A DNA stretch of 64,000 nt, taken from positions 1,149,709 through 1,213,708 of the forward strand of contig JBBEAM010000007.1 in assembly GCA_040882845.1 (NCBI GenBank), read 5' to 3'. A model generated the notes under the pieces. It saw only the letters and a program-made list of their open reading frames with translations. It ran no database searches and was not told the origin of the DNA. Below are positions 51,140-60,375 of the stretch, piece after piece. How positions within the stretch are numbered: the stretch's first letter is position 1; the number at the start of each line of letters is the position of its first letter. A program made the translations under genes and the position numbers. This stretch comes from JBBEAM01 sp040882845. Lineage in GTDB: Bacteria; Pseudomonadota; Alphaproteobacteria; Kiloniellales; DSM-21159.

Positions 51140-54096
51140 GCCCGGCCTTCGGTTTCCTCATGAAGCAAGGCTTCCCAGGCTTCATGCAAGGCGGCGGCTG
51201 AGCGGCGCTGCAGGCTTACCAGCTCCTCGATCTCCGCCTCGCTGCCGGCAAGCGAGCCACTGGTGGCCGCCGCCTCGATGCGCTGCGCCACTGCTTCCAA
51301 ACGCTTCAAGCCAAGGCTGCCGGAGCCGCCCTTGAGGGTATGCGCTTCCGCGGCCACGGCGCGCAGGTCGCCCGCGGCCGCGGCCAGCCGCAACCGCTCG
51401 GTCTGCCGCTCGCCGCTATCGAAGTAGGCGGTCACTACGCGGCGCAGGCGTTCGCGGCCGAGCAGCCGGAAATCTTCCTTGAGGAGATTCGGGTCGAGCA
51501 GCAGCGCGCTTTCCTCAGCGCTGTCCGGCGCGGCCGCCAGACGGGCCTGCACCAGACCGCTGCGCTTCTCGACCATCACCTCCTGCAGAGTCTCGGCAAA
51601 GAGTTCAGGCGCCACCGGCTTGCCGATGAAGGCATCGACTCCGGCTTCGAGAACCTGCGCGATTTCGTTCTGGAAGACGTGCGCCGACATCGCGATCACC
51701 GGTAAATCCGCCTTGCCGGGCAGGTTCCGAATCCGCGCCGTCGCCTCGATGCCGTTAATTCCCGGTAGGGAAACGTCCATCACAACCAAATCGAAAGGCT
51801 CCCGGCGCACCTTCTCGACCGCGTCCTCGCCGGTGGTCGCCAAGCTCACCCGATGCTCCATGCGCTCCAGGAAGCTCTGCACCACCATGGCATTGACCTC
51901 ATTATCCTCGACCAGCAGGACCGAGAGCTGCGGCATCTCGGGCATCCTGCTGGGCAGCGCCAGATCGTCGCTTGGCAATGCGGCGCGCGTGCCTTCAACC
52001 AGCCGCGCCGTAAACCAGAAGCGGCTGCCGCCGCCCTGGCGGTCCTCGACCGAAATCTCGCCACCCATCGCCTTGACCAGCCGCTTCGAAATCGCCAGGC
52101 CGAGGCCCAATCCGCCGTGCGAACCCGCCTTGCCGCCATCGGCCTGATAGAAGGGCGCGAAAAGCTTCACCTTCTCGCTATCGGCGATTCCCGGACCGCA
52201 GTCCTCGACGTCGAAGCGCAAGCTCAGTTCCTCGCCCGTCGCGAATTCGCCACGCGAAACGCCAAGGCAGACCTCGCCATCGCGACTGAACTTCAAGGCA
52301 TTGCCGATCAGGTTAAGCAGCACCTGGCTCAGCTTACCGGCATCGCCGACGACCACCTCCGGAACGTCCTGAGTCACTTCGACCCGCAGCCCGATCTGGC
52401 GCTCGGCGGCACGAAATTGCATAACGGCCACGATGTCGTCGATCAGCTGACGGATTTCGAATGCCTCGCTGCGCAACTCGACAGCGCCGGACTCGATCTT
52501 CGAGTAATCCAGGATGTCATTGAGGATGCCGAGCAGCATCTGGCTCGAGGAGCGCAGGGTGCCGAGCCGTTGCCGCTGATCTCGCGACAGCGGGCCGTCG
52601 CCCAGAATCCGCAGCGTGCCGAGGATGCCGTTCATCGGCGTGCGGATCTCGTGACTCATCGATGCGAGGAACTCCGACTTGGCCCGATTGGCCCGCTCCG
52701 CCAGCTCGCGCGCCTTGGCGTGGTCCTCGACCTCCTGCTGCAGCCGGTGGTTGGCGTCGGAGAGCTGCGAGGTACGCTCTGCGACCAGGTTCTCCAGCTC
52801 GCTCTTGTGCCGGCGCAGTTCCTGCTCCGCCTTCTCCCGCTCCTTCTCAAGCGCCCGCTTGACGATCGCCTGTTCCTTGAAGACCTGGACCGTCTCCGCC
52901 ATGGTCGCCAACTCGTCGCGGCCGCCGCGCGGCACGCTCGCCTCGAGATCGCCCTTGGCAAGGCGGTCCATGGTTCCGGCCAGCGCCGTCAGGCGCCGCA
53001 CGACGTTGCGCTGCACGTAGAGCCAGACGATCAAGGCGGCGATGGCGAGGAACAGAAGCGTCTGCACGACCAGGGTGAGGACACCGGTATCGACCGCGCG
53101 GCTCGCGCCGCTTGCGGCGGTATCGGCGAGCCACTGCGAGCTTTCGACTAAGTCGGCGACATAGGCCGAAAGCGCGTCGGAGAGCAGCCGGTTGGCCTGA
53201 GTCAGCTCGGCGATTTCCACGTTGACGCCGAGTATCGCCTTGCGCAGGGCGAAGATGTCGGTGGCCTCGCCGCGATTGACCGCGAGCAGGCTGTCGAGCA
53301 GGGCGCGCGCCTGCTCGCTGCGCACCGGATCGACGATGCCCTCAACCCGGCGGTCGAGGATGCGCAGGTTCTGGGCGAAGCTGCCCGCCAGCCAGTCGAC
53401 CTCGCCCTCGTTCTCGGCACGGGAGAGCTGATTGAGCAGCAATCCGATCTGCGAGGAGCGCAGGCGCAGCTCGGCCATCCGCTCCATCAGGAAGAGGTCG
53501 TTCTCGACCAGACGGTCCAGCGCCCGCAGCACATCCTCGTTGCCGCCGCGCGCCTCGACCAGCTCGTAGAGGTTGGAGATCACCGCGGTCGCGCCAGAAG
53601 AAGCATTGGCGACCAAGGTCTCGGAAAGATCGTCAAGCCCCTGCGCCGCAGCGAGGGACTCCTGGATCAACTCGGAGAGATCGCCGTCCAGGCCGATTCG
53701 CCGCTCCACCAGGCGGTTCTGACGCCGCAGATTGTCGTAGACCTGCTCGGCCGCGGTGCGCAGGCTTTCGACCTTATCGTCGTCGAAGCCGTACTGCTCG
53801 GCGCGCTCCAGCAGCAGGGTCAATTCCTCGGCAAGGCGAAACAGCACCGCCGCCTCCCGCTCGCGGGTCTGCTGCGCGGCGGCGCTGGTCAGCAGAGGGC
53901 CGCGTGCGATCACCCGTCCGGACAGCTCCGAGACCTTGCGGGCGTCGGAAACCGCCGGCATGGCGCGGTCGACGATGGTGCGCTGGGCCTCGTCGATATT
54001 GCCGAGAATCCACCAGGCAATGGCGCCGGAAACCAGCGACAGCGCGGCGATTCCGCTGAACGCCAGGAACAGCCGGCCGGCGATACCAAAGCGCAT
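51112..54096 (-). CDS. torS: TorS-like tripartite hybrid sensor histidine kinase
   Basis: The 994-residue protein has a signal-anchor helix (about 8-30), a long helical periplasmic sensor (about 31-335), a second helix (about 338-360), HAMP (about 361-412), a coiled coil, the kinase domain with H482 in SHEIRTPMNG, an ATPase domain with DCGPGI and GGLGLGLAISK, a receiver domain with the Asp in VMDVSLPG, and a C-terminal HPt domain with H919 in EAHTLKGG. That order is exactly the phosphorelay of TorS. In the known system it needs the periplasmic TorT, which is encoded divergently next to it. Its end overlaps the response regulator end by 28 bases. Confidence 0.93.
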   Translation of the reverse strand: MRFGIAGRLFLAFSGIAALSLVSGAIAWWILGNIDEAQRTIVDRAMPAVSDARKVSELSGRVIARGPLLTSAAAQQTREREAAVLFRLAEELTLLLERAEQYGFDDDKVESLRTAAEQVYDNLRRQNRLVERRIGLDGDLSELIQESLAAAQGLDDLSETLVANASSGATAVISNLYELVEARGGNEDVLRALDRLVENDLFLMERMAELRLRSSQIGLLLNQLSRAENEGEVDWLAGSFAQNLRILDRRVEGIVDPVRSEQARALLDSLLAVNRGEATDIFALRKAILGVNVEIAELTQANRLLSDALSAYVADLVESSQWLADTAASGASRAVDTGVLTLVVQTLLFLAIAALIVWLYVQRNVVRRLTALAGTMDRLAKGDLEASVPRGGRDELATMAETVQVFKEQAIVKRALEKEREKAEQELRRHKSELENLVAERTSQLSDANHRLQQEVEDHAKARELAERANRAKSEFLASMSHEIRTPMNGILGTLRILGDGPLSRDQRQRLGTLRSSSQMLLGILNDILDYSKIESGAVELRSEAFEIRQLIDDIVAVMQFRAAERQIGLRVEVTQDVPEVVVGDAGKLSQVLLNLIGNALKFSRDGEVCLGVSRGEFATGEELSLRFDVEDCGPGIADSEKVKLFAPFYQADGGKAGSHGGLGLGLAISKRLVKAMGGEISVEDRQGGGSRFWFTARLVEGTRAALPSDDLALPSRMPEMPQLSVLLVEDNEVNAMVVQSFLERMEHRVSLATTGEDAVEKVRREPFDLVVMDVSLPGINGIEATARIRNLPGKADLPVIAMSAHVFQNEIAQVLEAGVDAFIGKPVAPELFAETLQEVMVEKRSGLVQARLAAAPDSAEESALLLDPNLLKEDFRLLGRERLRRVVTAYFDSGERQTERLRLAAAAGDLRAVAAEAHTLKGGSGSLGLKRLEAVAQRIEAAATSGSLAGSEAEIEELVSLQRRSAAALHEAWEALLHEETEGRAQVTSAAKR

Positions 54097-54193
54097 CCCT
54101 TCCCCGCGCCTCCGCTCTTACAGTTGATTTTCTATCCGCAGACCTTGTTCCGGCCCTTTGTCGGAGAGGGAATTTACATCATTATGCCTCGCG

Positions 54194-55303
54194 ATGCCGA
54201 TGAAGATGATCCCACCAGCGCTCGAACCGCTCTCGCGCCGTAGCTTCCTGCTTGCCGCGGGCGCCGGCATGGCGGCGCCGCTGCTGCTATCGCCGCGGCC
54301 GGCCCGCGCCGAAACCTGGCCGTTGGAAACCTGGCGCACCCCCTTCGATTACGCCAGCCCGAGCGAGCCCGTTGCCTATCGGCCACTGGAACGCGCCGAA
54401 CGCAAGTGGCGGCTCTGCACCTCCTATCCTCACATGAAGGATTCCTACTGGCTGAGCGTGAACTACGGCATGGTCGAGGAAGCGCGCCGTCTTGGCGTGG
54501 CCCTGCGGGTCGTCGAGGCTGGCGGCTATCCCAACCTCGCGCGTCAGCTGGCCCAGATCCGCGACTGCACGGCCGATGGACAAGCCGACGCCCTGGTGGT
54601 CGGCACGGTCAGCTTCGACGGCCTGACCGACACGCTGCTGGAAATCGCCGAGCGGATTCCGGTGATCGCCGTGGTCAACGATATCGCCGATCCCGGCGTA
54701 ACCGCCAAGGCCGGCGTCTCCTGGGTCGCCCTCGGCCGCCAGGTCGGCGACTACCTCGCCGAGCGCCACCCCCTGGGCGGCCCGGCGGTCAACGTGGCCT
54801 GGTTCCCGGGTCCCGCCGGATCCGGCTGGGTGCCCTTCGTCGAGGAAGGCTTCCGCGCCGGCGTCGCCAACAGCTCCGCCGACATCGTGATCACTAAGTA
54901 CGGCGACACCGGCAAGGAGATCCAACTGATCCTGATCGAGGAGGCGCTGGAGGCTCGACCCGACGTCGATTACATCGTCGGCAGCGCCGTAACCGCCGAA
55001 GCCGCGATCAGCGTCCTGCGGGCGCGTGGCCTGTCGGACCGCATCCAGATCGTGGCGGATTACTTCACCCATGCCGTCTATCGCGGGATCAAACGCGGCC
55101 GCGTGCTGGCCGCCCCGACCGACTATCCCGTGGTCCAGGGACGGCTGGGAATCGAGATGGCCGCGCGGGTTCTCGAGGACTCGCTCGGCTACCGGCACCT
55201 CGGCCCGAAAACCAGCCTGATCACCGCCGCGAACGTCGATGCCATCGGCAGCGAGGGCTCCCTCGCCCCCGCCACCTTCGTGCCCACCTTCGTGGTCGAG
55301 TAG
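54194..55303 (+). CDS. torT: TorT-like periplasmic ligand-binding protein
   Basis: The product is about 369 residues with a twin-arginine signal (LSRRSFLLAAGAGMAA, ending ARAETW) and a type I periplasmic binding fold like ribose-binding proteins: KWRLCTSYPHMKDSYWLSVN, then the segment DALVVGTVSFDGLT. The pattern YPHMKDSYW is typical of TorT, which binds TMAO and with TorS switches on torCAD. It is transcribed away from torS. ATG 54194 is chosen; the frame is open to a TTG at 54158. No TMAO reductase gene is nearby. Confidence 0.87.
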   Translation: MPMKMIPPALEPLSRRSFLLAAGAGMAAPLLLSPRPARAETWPLETWRTPFDYASPSEPVAYRPLERAERKWRLCTSYPHMKDSYWLSVNYGMVEEARRLGVALRVVEAGGYPNLARQLAQIRDCTADGQADALVVGTVSFDGLTDTLLEIAERIPVIAVVNDIADPGVTAKAGVSWVALGRQVGDYLAERHPLGGPAVNVAWFPGPAGSGWVPFVEEGFRAGVANSSADIVITKYGDTGKEIQLILIEEALEARPDVDYIVGSAVTAEAAISVLRARGLSDRIQIVADYFTHAVYRGIKRGRVLAAPTDYPVVQGRLGIEMAARVLEDSLGYRHLGPKTSLITAANVDAIGSEGSLAPATFVPTFVVE

Positions 55304-55315
55304 CCGATCCCCCCT

Positions 55316-56032
55316 CTAGGGTATCATCCCGCGTCTTTTCCTCTCCGCCTTTGCCAGACTGGCGATTCTGATGTGGGTTACGCGGAACGTATAAGCGCCG
55401 ATCAGCATGCCTCCGACCGGACCCAGCAGATAAATCCAGAAGTGCGTAAAGTCGCCGCGGGCCAGATGAGGGCCGAAGGCCCGCGCCGGATTCATCGCCG
55501 CCCCGGCAACGGGGCCCATGAGCATCACCTCGATCGCCACGGTGGCGCCAATGGCGAGACCGGCGAAGGGCAGAGCCGCGCCATCGTCGTAGGCGGTACC
55601 GCAGATCACCCACATCAGCAGGAAAGACAGGAAAAGCTCGATTGCGAGAGCGATCCCGGGACTGATGCCGAGCCCTTCATTGGGCAGGTTGGCGCCGATA
55701 CTCGCAACCTCGCCCAGCGCAAACAGCAGGGCGAAGCCACCGGCAGCGGAGCCTGCCATCTGCGCGGAGATATAACCGGGAATCAGGCGCCACTCGAGCT
55801 TGCCGAGGGCCGCCGCAGCAAGCGAAAGCGCCGGATTGACGTGTGCGCCCGAGACATGCCCGAAGCAGTAGATCACGATGGCGATGACAGACCCCGAAAT
55901 CAGCCCCGCGCCAATCGGGCCGGGCTCACCGGTCAGGGCGGTGACCATCACGGCACCAGCCGCGAAAAACACCAGCGCGAAAGTGCCGATGAACTCGCAG
56001 AGGTACTTGTTGAAGTCTCCGTCCCGAAACAT
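55316..56032 (-). CDS. Aquaporin / MIP family channel
   Basis: The 238-residue protein has six helices and both NPA boxes: HVSGAHVNPALS in the first half and AGAAMNPARAFGP in the second, the diagnostic aquaporin pair. The NPAR after the second box and the overall length fit water-selective AqpZ-type channels better than glycerol facilitators. It follows the CbbO-like gene on the same strand and converges on torT with 12 bases between. In the amide operon setting it might also pass a small neutral solute, but that is not shown. Confidence 0.9.
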   Translation of the reverse strand: MFRDGDFNKYLCEFIGTFALVFFAAGAVMVTALTGEPGPIGAGLISGSVIAIVIYCFGHVSGAHVNPALSLAAAALGKLEWRLIPGYISAQMAGSAAGGFALLFALGEVASIGANLPNEGLGISPGIALAIELFLSFLLMWVICGTAYDDGAALPFAGLAIGATVAIEVMLMGPVAGAAMNPARAFGPHLARGDFTHFWIYLLGPVGGMLIGAYTFRVTHIRIASLAKAERKRRGMIP

Positions 56033-56055
56033 CCCTTCCCCCTTCGCCCCGCGGC

Positions 56056-58344
56056 CTAAGCCGTCAGGCGGAGATAGAGCATGGGAAGCTTCTCCGGCAG
56101 GCGCTCGATGCGGTCTATCTGCACCGCATTGCGCCTTCCGAAGATTCGGCTGAGATAGCTATCGCCGCCGGAGTCCAGGCCGACGCAGAAAACGTCGATG
56201 CCGTCCTGGGCGAGGCTCTGCACCGCGCGCCGGGCATCTTCCACCAGATAGCGGCCGTCGGTGATGTCGATGTCCGAAGGCTCGCCATCGGTGATCACCA
56301 GCAGCAGCCTGCGGTGCGTCGGCTGCCGCCGCAGGTCGGCGCTGGCGTGGCGGATCGCCGCTCCCATGCGAGTCGAGAGTCCTCCTGCAAGACCGGCAAG
56401 CTTGGCCTGCGTCCCGGAATCGTAGGGCGCGCCGAAATCCTTGATGCGGAGGTAGTGGACGTCTTCGCGCTTGTTGGAGCAGAAGGCTGCGATGGCAAAG
56501 GGGTCGCCGAGTTCGGCCATGGCGTGGGCGAGCAAGGCCGTGGCCTCCTTCTCGATATCAAGGACGCTCGCTGTCCCGTTGCGCACCAGGTCCTTGGTCG
56601 ATTCCGAAATGTCGAGAAGCACGCTGACCGAGAGATCGCGGAACCGTCGCTCGTACTTCGTATAGACCTGCTCATCCGGCATCTCGCCGACCCGGCGGCT
56701 GATCATCGCCTCGATCGCCGCCTCGATGTCGATCCCCTCCCCTTCGGCCTGGCGCTTGAGGCGCTGCGGACGCCCGATCCGCGCGGCGCGGATCAGCTTG
56801 CTGATCCGGTTCACCAGGTCATGGTGACGTTCCAGCATCTCGACGATTTCGTGCTGCTCGCCCCGCGGCGCTTCGTACTCGACAACGGTGGTCCAATCGG
56901 CGCGCTCGCGGCCGGTCGCGTAGTCGTATTCAGGGTAGCGCGCGACTGGAATCCCGGCCTCCTGATAGGCTTCCGGGGAAACTGCGGCGACGTTGACGTC
57001 GTCGCGCTCGTCCTCCTCCTTGCGCTCCCGGTCGGGTTCGGAAGTATCGTTTTCTTCCTGGCGTTCGATCCGTATCGACTCGAACAGCAGTTCGGCCTCC
57101 TCCATCTCCGGCGTGTCCTGATCGCCGAAGTCCCACAGACCGAGGTTGTCATCACGGTAGGGCGGCTCGACGATGTAGGTGCGCGGATTGAATTGCACCC
57201 GCATTTGGCCGAGATCGTTGCCGAGCAGGTTGCCGATCTCACGGCTGATCGCAGGATCCTCCCAGCGGGATTCGAGGTCGAAGAAGCGGTCCCGCGCCTT
57301 GTGAACCCAGCCGTTGACCTCCTTGAAATCCGGATCGATCAGGCAGCGGGACAGCCTTGCAAGCAGCGAAGGCGCGGTCAGGGCGCCTCCCGCCTGGACG
57401 ATATGGAAAGGCAGCCACAGGCGCCTGAGCCCGGGAAACTCGCGCATCGCAAGCTGCTCCACGCGTGCATCCTCGATCAAAGACACCAAGGCGATCTGAA
57501 TCGGTTTGAGATTCCCGACCTCGAATTTCTCCCGCGAGTGGACAAGATGCGCGCCGACATGCGCCATGGCCGCCGCGAAGATCTCCTCTGCCTGCGCGCC
57601 GCGGTAACCGGGATAGGTGGCGGGAATGCGGATCAGACCGCCGCCGAAGCTGGTGCGCCGCCGCGACTGCTCGGGCGCGCTCTTGTGCGGCTCGCGGACG
57701 GGTACGCGCAGACGCCACAGCGCGGTCAGGAAGCCTTTCAGACGCTTCTCGACGTCCGCGAAGATCACCTCGCCGGCTTCGCGCTGTAGCCAGCGTTCCG
57801 CCTCGCGATCCTCTAGGGAAAAGAACTGCAGCCGCCGCTCGGCATCGCTGCCGGCGCTGCGCACTCCGGCCAGCAGCCAGGCTTCCAGGCGGGACAGGTT
57901 GAGCTGGGACAGCAGCGGGTCCATTCGCACGAGCACGCTGTCTAGAGACTCCGGGGCCAGCGCGGTAAAGCGCTGGATCAGGCTGAGCCAGGACCGAAAG
58001 CGCTGCGGATCCTCCAGCCGCCGCGCCGCCTGCTCGGCTGCGACACAGAGGCTCTCCGCCGCTTTGCGGCCCGACTTGATCGCAACGACGGAGACCAGGT
58101 CGCCCAGTTCGATGGCCGGCTCGGGACCGACGATCCGCGCACAGGCGAGGGAATGGCCAGCGTAGCTGTCACAGACCGCCTGGCCGTAACCGGCATCGAC
58201 CAGCTTTCGCCGCGCACGCAGCCAGCGGGCGGCAGACTCCTCGGAGAAGACCTTCCGCGCTTCCTGGCTAAGCAGGCGCGCCTGATCCTCCGTCTCCGGC
58301 GAGACGACTGAAAGAAAGGGCTTGGCTTTCTCCCGCTCCGACAT
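56056..58344 (-). CDS. CbbO/NorD-type protein with C-terminal VWA domain
   Basis: The 762-residue protein has a long N-terminal helical region, an acidic patch (RERKEEDERDD, about residues 440-450) and a C-terminal von Willebrand A domain with the MIDAS motif in LSVSVLLDISESTKDL and the later LLVITDGEPSDIDITDGR. This matches CbbO/NorD proteins, which pair with the CbbQ/NorQ AAA+ protein to remodel metalloenzymes such as Rubisco or nitric oxide reductase. No such target gene is in the window. Length fits CbbO (about 770) better than NorD (about 640). It is separated by eight bases from the AAA+ gene. Confidence 0.88.
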   Translation of the reverse strand: MSEREKAKPFLSVVSPETEDQARLLSQEARKVFSEESAARWLRARRKLVDAGYGQAVCDSYAGHSLACARIVGPEPAIELGDLVSVVAIKSGRKAAESLCVAAEQAARRLEDPQRFRSWLSLIQRFTALAPESLDSVLVRMDPLLSQLNLSRLEAWLLAGVRSAGSDAERRLQFFSLEDREAERWLQREAGEVIFADVEKRLKGFLTALWRLRVPVREPHKSAPEQSRRRTSFGGGLIRIPATYPGYRGAQAEEIFAAAMAHVGAHLVHSREKFEVGNLKPIQIALVSLIEDARVEQLAMREFPGLRRLWLPFHIVQAGGALTAPSLLARLSRCLIDPDFKEVNGWVHKARDRFFDLESRWEDPAISREIGNLLGNDLGQMRVQFNPRTYIVEPPYRDDNLGLWDFGDQDTPEMEEAELLFESIRIERQEENDTSEPDRERKEEDERDDVNVAAVSPEAYQEAGIPVARYPEYDYATGRERADWTTVVEYEAPRGEQHEIVEMLERHHDLVNRISKLIRAARIGRPQRLKRQAEGEGIDIEAAIEAMISRRVGEMPDEQVYTKYERRFRDLSVSVLLDISESTKDLVRNGTASVLDIEKEATALLAHAMAELGDPFAIAAFCSNKREDVHYLRIKDFGAPYDSGTQAKLAGLAGGLSTRMGAAIRHASADLRRQPTHRRLLLVITDGEPSDIDITDGRYLVEDARRAVQSLAQDGIDVFCVGLDSGGDSYLSRIFGRRNAVQIDRIERLPEKLPMLYLRLTA

Positions 58345-58352
58345 CGTGCTGT

Positions 58353-59183
58353 CTAGGAGCAGGCGGCGATGGCGGCGTTCAAGGCATCCCGCATGTCGGG
58401 ATCGTCGGTAATCGGCAGCACGAGTGAAACCTGGCAGGCTTCGCCGAGAGGAATGCCGTGGGAAACGAGCTGGCCGGCATGCACCAGCATCCGCGTCGAT
58501 GCCCCCTCCTCTAGCCCATGCCCCTTGAGATTGCGCGAACGCTCGGCGATCTTTACCAGGCGTTCAGCCAGATCGCGTTCCACGCCGGCCTCGTGGGCGA
58601 CGATTTCGGCCTCCACCTCGGCCGTGGGATAGGTGAAGTCGATCGCGCCGAAGCGCTGCTTGGTGGATTCCTTCAAGTCCTTGAGGACGCTCTGGTAACC
58701 GGGGTTGTAGGAGATCACGAGCTGGAAGTCAGGATGGGCTTTGACCACCTCGTTCTTCTTTTCCAATGGCAGAATTCGGCGCTCGTCCGTCAGCGAATGG
58801 ATCACCACTGTGGTGTCCTGGCGCGCCTCGACGATCTCATCGAGATAGCAAATCGCGCCGTGGCGGGTGGCGAGGGTCAAGGGCCCGTCGTGCCAGCGGG
58901 TTCCCTCGGCATCCAGCAGATAGCGTCCGACCAGATCCGAGGCCGTCATATCCTCATGGCAGGAAACCGTGATCAAGGGTCGCCCCAGCTGCCAGGCCAT
59001 ATACTCGATGAACCTCGTCTTGCCGCAGCCAGTCGGACCCTTCAGCATGATCGGCATGCGTTCGGCATAGGCCGCCGTGAAAAGCTTCACCTCGTTGCCG
59101 ACCGGCTTGTAGTAGGGCTCCTCAGAAATGAGGAAATCGTCCAGCGAAGCCGCCGGCGCTTGATTCTGTAAAACCTTGCTCAA
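58353..59183 (-). CDS. CbbQ/NirQ/NorQ family MoxR-type AAA+ ATPase
   Basis: The 276-residue protein has Walker A LKGPTGCGKTRFIEYMAWQL, Walker B AICYLDEIVEARQDT and the sensor region LVISYNPGYQSVLKDLKES, typical of CbbQ/NorQ. With its VWA partner it forms hexameric chaperone-like complexes that activate or insert cofactors into target enzymes. It follows the amidase gene by about 100 bases across a terminator, so its target may be the amidase, a transporter or an enzyme elsewhere. Confidence 0.9.
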   Translation of the reverse strand: MSKVLQNQAPAASLDDFLISEEPYYKPVGNEVKLFTAAYAERMPIMLKGPTGCGKTRFIEYMAWQLGRPLITVSCHEDMTASDLVGRYLLDAEGTRWHDGPLTLATRHGAICYLDEIVEARQDTTVVIHSLTDERRILPLEKKNEVVKAHPDFQLVISYNPGYQSVLKDLKESTKQRFGAIDFTYPTAEVEAEIVAHEAGVERDLAERLVKIAERSRNLKGHGLEEGASTRMLVHAGQLVSHGIPLGEACQVSLVLPITDDPDMRDALNAAIAACS

Positions 59184-59238
59184 TTCGCACTCCCAATGCT
59201 TTCGCAGCGCGCGCAGCGAAGAGTCACGTCTGGCGGGA

Positions 59239-59266
59239 AAGGGGATGGACTTCAGTCCATCCCCTT
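59239..59266 (-). terminator. Hairpin between amiE and the CbbQ-type gene
   Basis: A 13-base perfect stem AAGGGGATGGACT / AGTCCATCCCCTT with a short loop lies downstream of amiE on the minus strand, followed by TTTCCC. It could act as a partial terminator within the operon. Confidence 0.7.
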
Positions 59267-59281
59267 CCTAACCCGCACGGA

Positions 59282-60322
59282 TCAGCGGTGCGTTGCCGTC
59301 TTCTTGTTCGGGATGCCTTCGATCGGACACTCGTCGGTTCCCACAGTTGTGCGGGTGAGAGCCTCGACCATCTCCCGCGCCCCTTCAGGGTCGGTAACCC
59401 ACTTCTGATAGAAGTCGTAGGGGCAGGCCGCCACGCCGCGATCGCCGTCGCCGGAATTGATCATTCCGGTGTAGCCGCGGTGCAGCAGTTTGAAGAGGTG
59501 GTTCTGCGACTGCATGTTCTGACGGGCATCGCGGATGGCGCTGACCGACAGCTGGGCGTACTGGATGCCATTTTCCTCCTCGCCGCATTCGCCGAGGGTG
59601 CGCCCGTCGAAACCGATGATCGCCGAGTGGCCGAAATAGGAGTAGACCCCGTCGAAACCGGAGGCATTGGCCACCGCGACATAGGTGTTGTTCGACCAGG
59701 CCATCGCCTTCGACATGATCACCTGCTGCTCCTTGGCCGGATACATGTAGCCCTGGCAGCGGACGATCAGCTCGGCACCCTTCATCGCGCAGTCGCGCCA
59801 GATCTCGGGATAGTTGCCGTCGTCGCAGATGATCAGGCTGACCTTCAGGCCCTTCGGGCCTTCGGTCATGTATGTGCAGTTGCCCGGATACCAGCCCTCG
59901 ATCGGAACCCAGGGCATGATCTTGCGGTACTTCTGCACGATCTCGCCCTTGTCGTTCATCAGGATGAGCGTGTTGTAGGGCGCCTTGTTGGGATGCTCTT
60001 CATGGCGCTCCCCGGTCAGGGAGAAAACGCCCCAGGTTTTGGCGTTGCGGCAGGCTTCGGCGAAGATCTCGGTCTCCTCGCCCGGGCAGGTCGATGCGGT
60101 CTCGTACATCTCCTTCTCGTCGTACATGATCCCGTGGGTGCTGTACTCCGGGAAGATCACCAGATCCATGCCGGGCAGGCCGATCTTCATCCCCTCGACC
60201 ATGTCCGCAATCTTGCGGGCGTTGTCGAGCACCTCCTGCTTGCTGTGCAGCCGAGGCATCTTGTAGTTCACGACGGCGACGCCGACCGTGTCGTTACTGC
60301 TTGAGATATCTCCGTGATACAT
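59282..60322 (-). CDS. amiE: Aliphatic amidase
   Basis: The 346-residue protein matches the Pseudomonas aeruginosa aliphatic amidase in length and motif order. The catalytic triad is at the same numbering: E59 (FPEYSTHG), K134 (KYRKI) and C166 (ICDDGNYPEIW). It hydrolyses short amides such as acetamide, and related enzymes take formamide. The nitrilase-superfamily hexamer region GFDGVYSYFGHSAIIGFDG is intact. GGAGGA precedes ATG 60322. It follows an Urt-type transporter, so the operon imports and hydrolyses small amides for nitrogen. The amiC/amiR regulators of Pseudomonas are absent here. Confidence 0.95.
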   Translation of the reverse strand: MYHGDISSSNDTVGVAVVNYKMPRLHSKQEVLDNARKIADMVEGMKIGLPGMDLVIFPEYSTHGIMYDEKEMYETASTCPGEETEIFAEACRNAKTWGVFSLTGERHEEHPNKAPYNTLILMNDKGEIVQKYRKIMPWVPIEGWYPGNCTYMTEGPKGLKVSLIICDDGNYPEIWRDCAMKGAELIVRCQGYMYPAKEQQVIMSKAMAWSNNTYVAVANASGFDGVYSYFGHSAIIGFDGRTLGECGEEENGIQYAQLSVSAIRDARQNMQSQNHLFKLLHRGYTGMINSGDGDRGVAACPYDFYQKWVTDPEGAREMVEALTRTTVGTDECPIEGIPNKKTATHR

Positions 60323-60375
60323 GTCGTATTCCTCCGCTAGATTTGCAGAAACCGGCCGCTATCCTGTCTTGTCGA

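Noticed and set aside
54194..55303. TorT-like protein as a sugar ABC binding protein
   Set aside because: The fold is similar, but it has a Tat signal, sits divergent to a TorS-like kinase and has no permease or ATPase partner beside it.
56056..59183. Assignment of the AAA+/VWA pair as Rubisco or nitric oxide reductase activators
   Set aside because: No Rubisco or nitric oxide reductase gene lies in the window, so only the family, not the target, is claimed.
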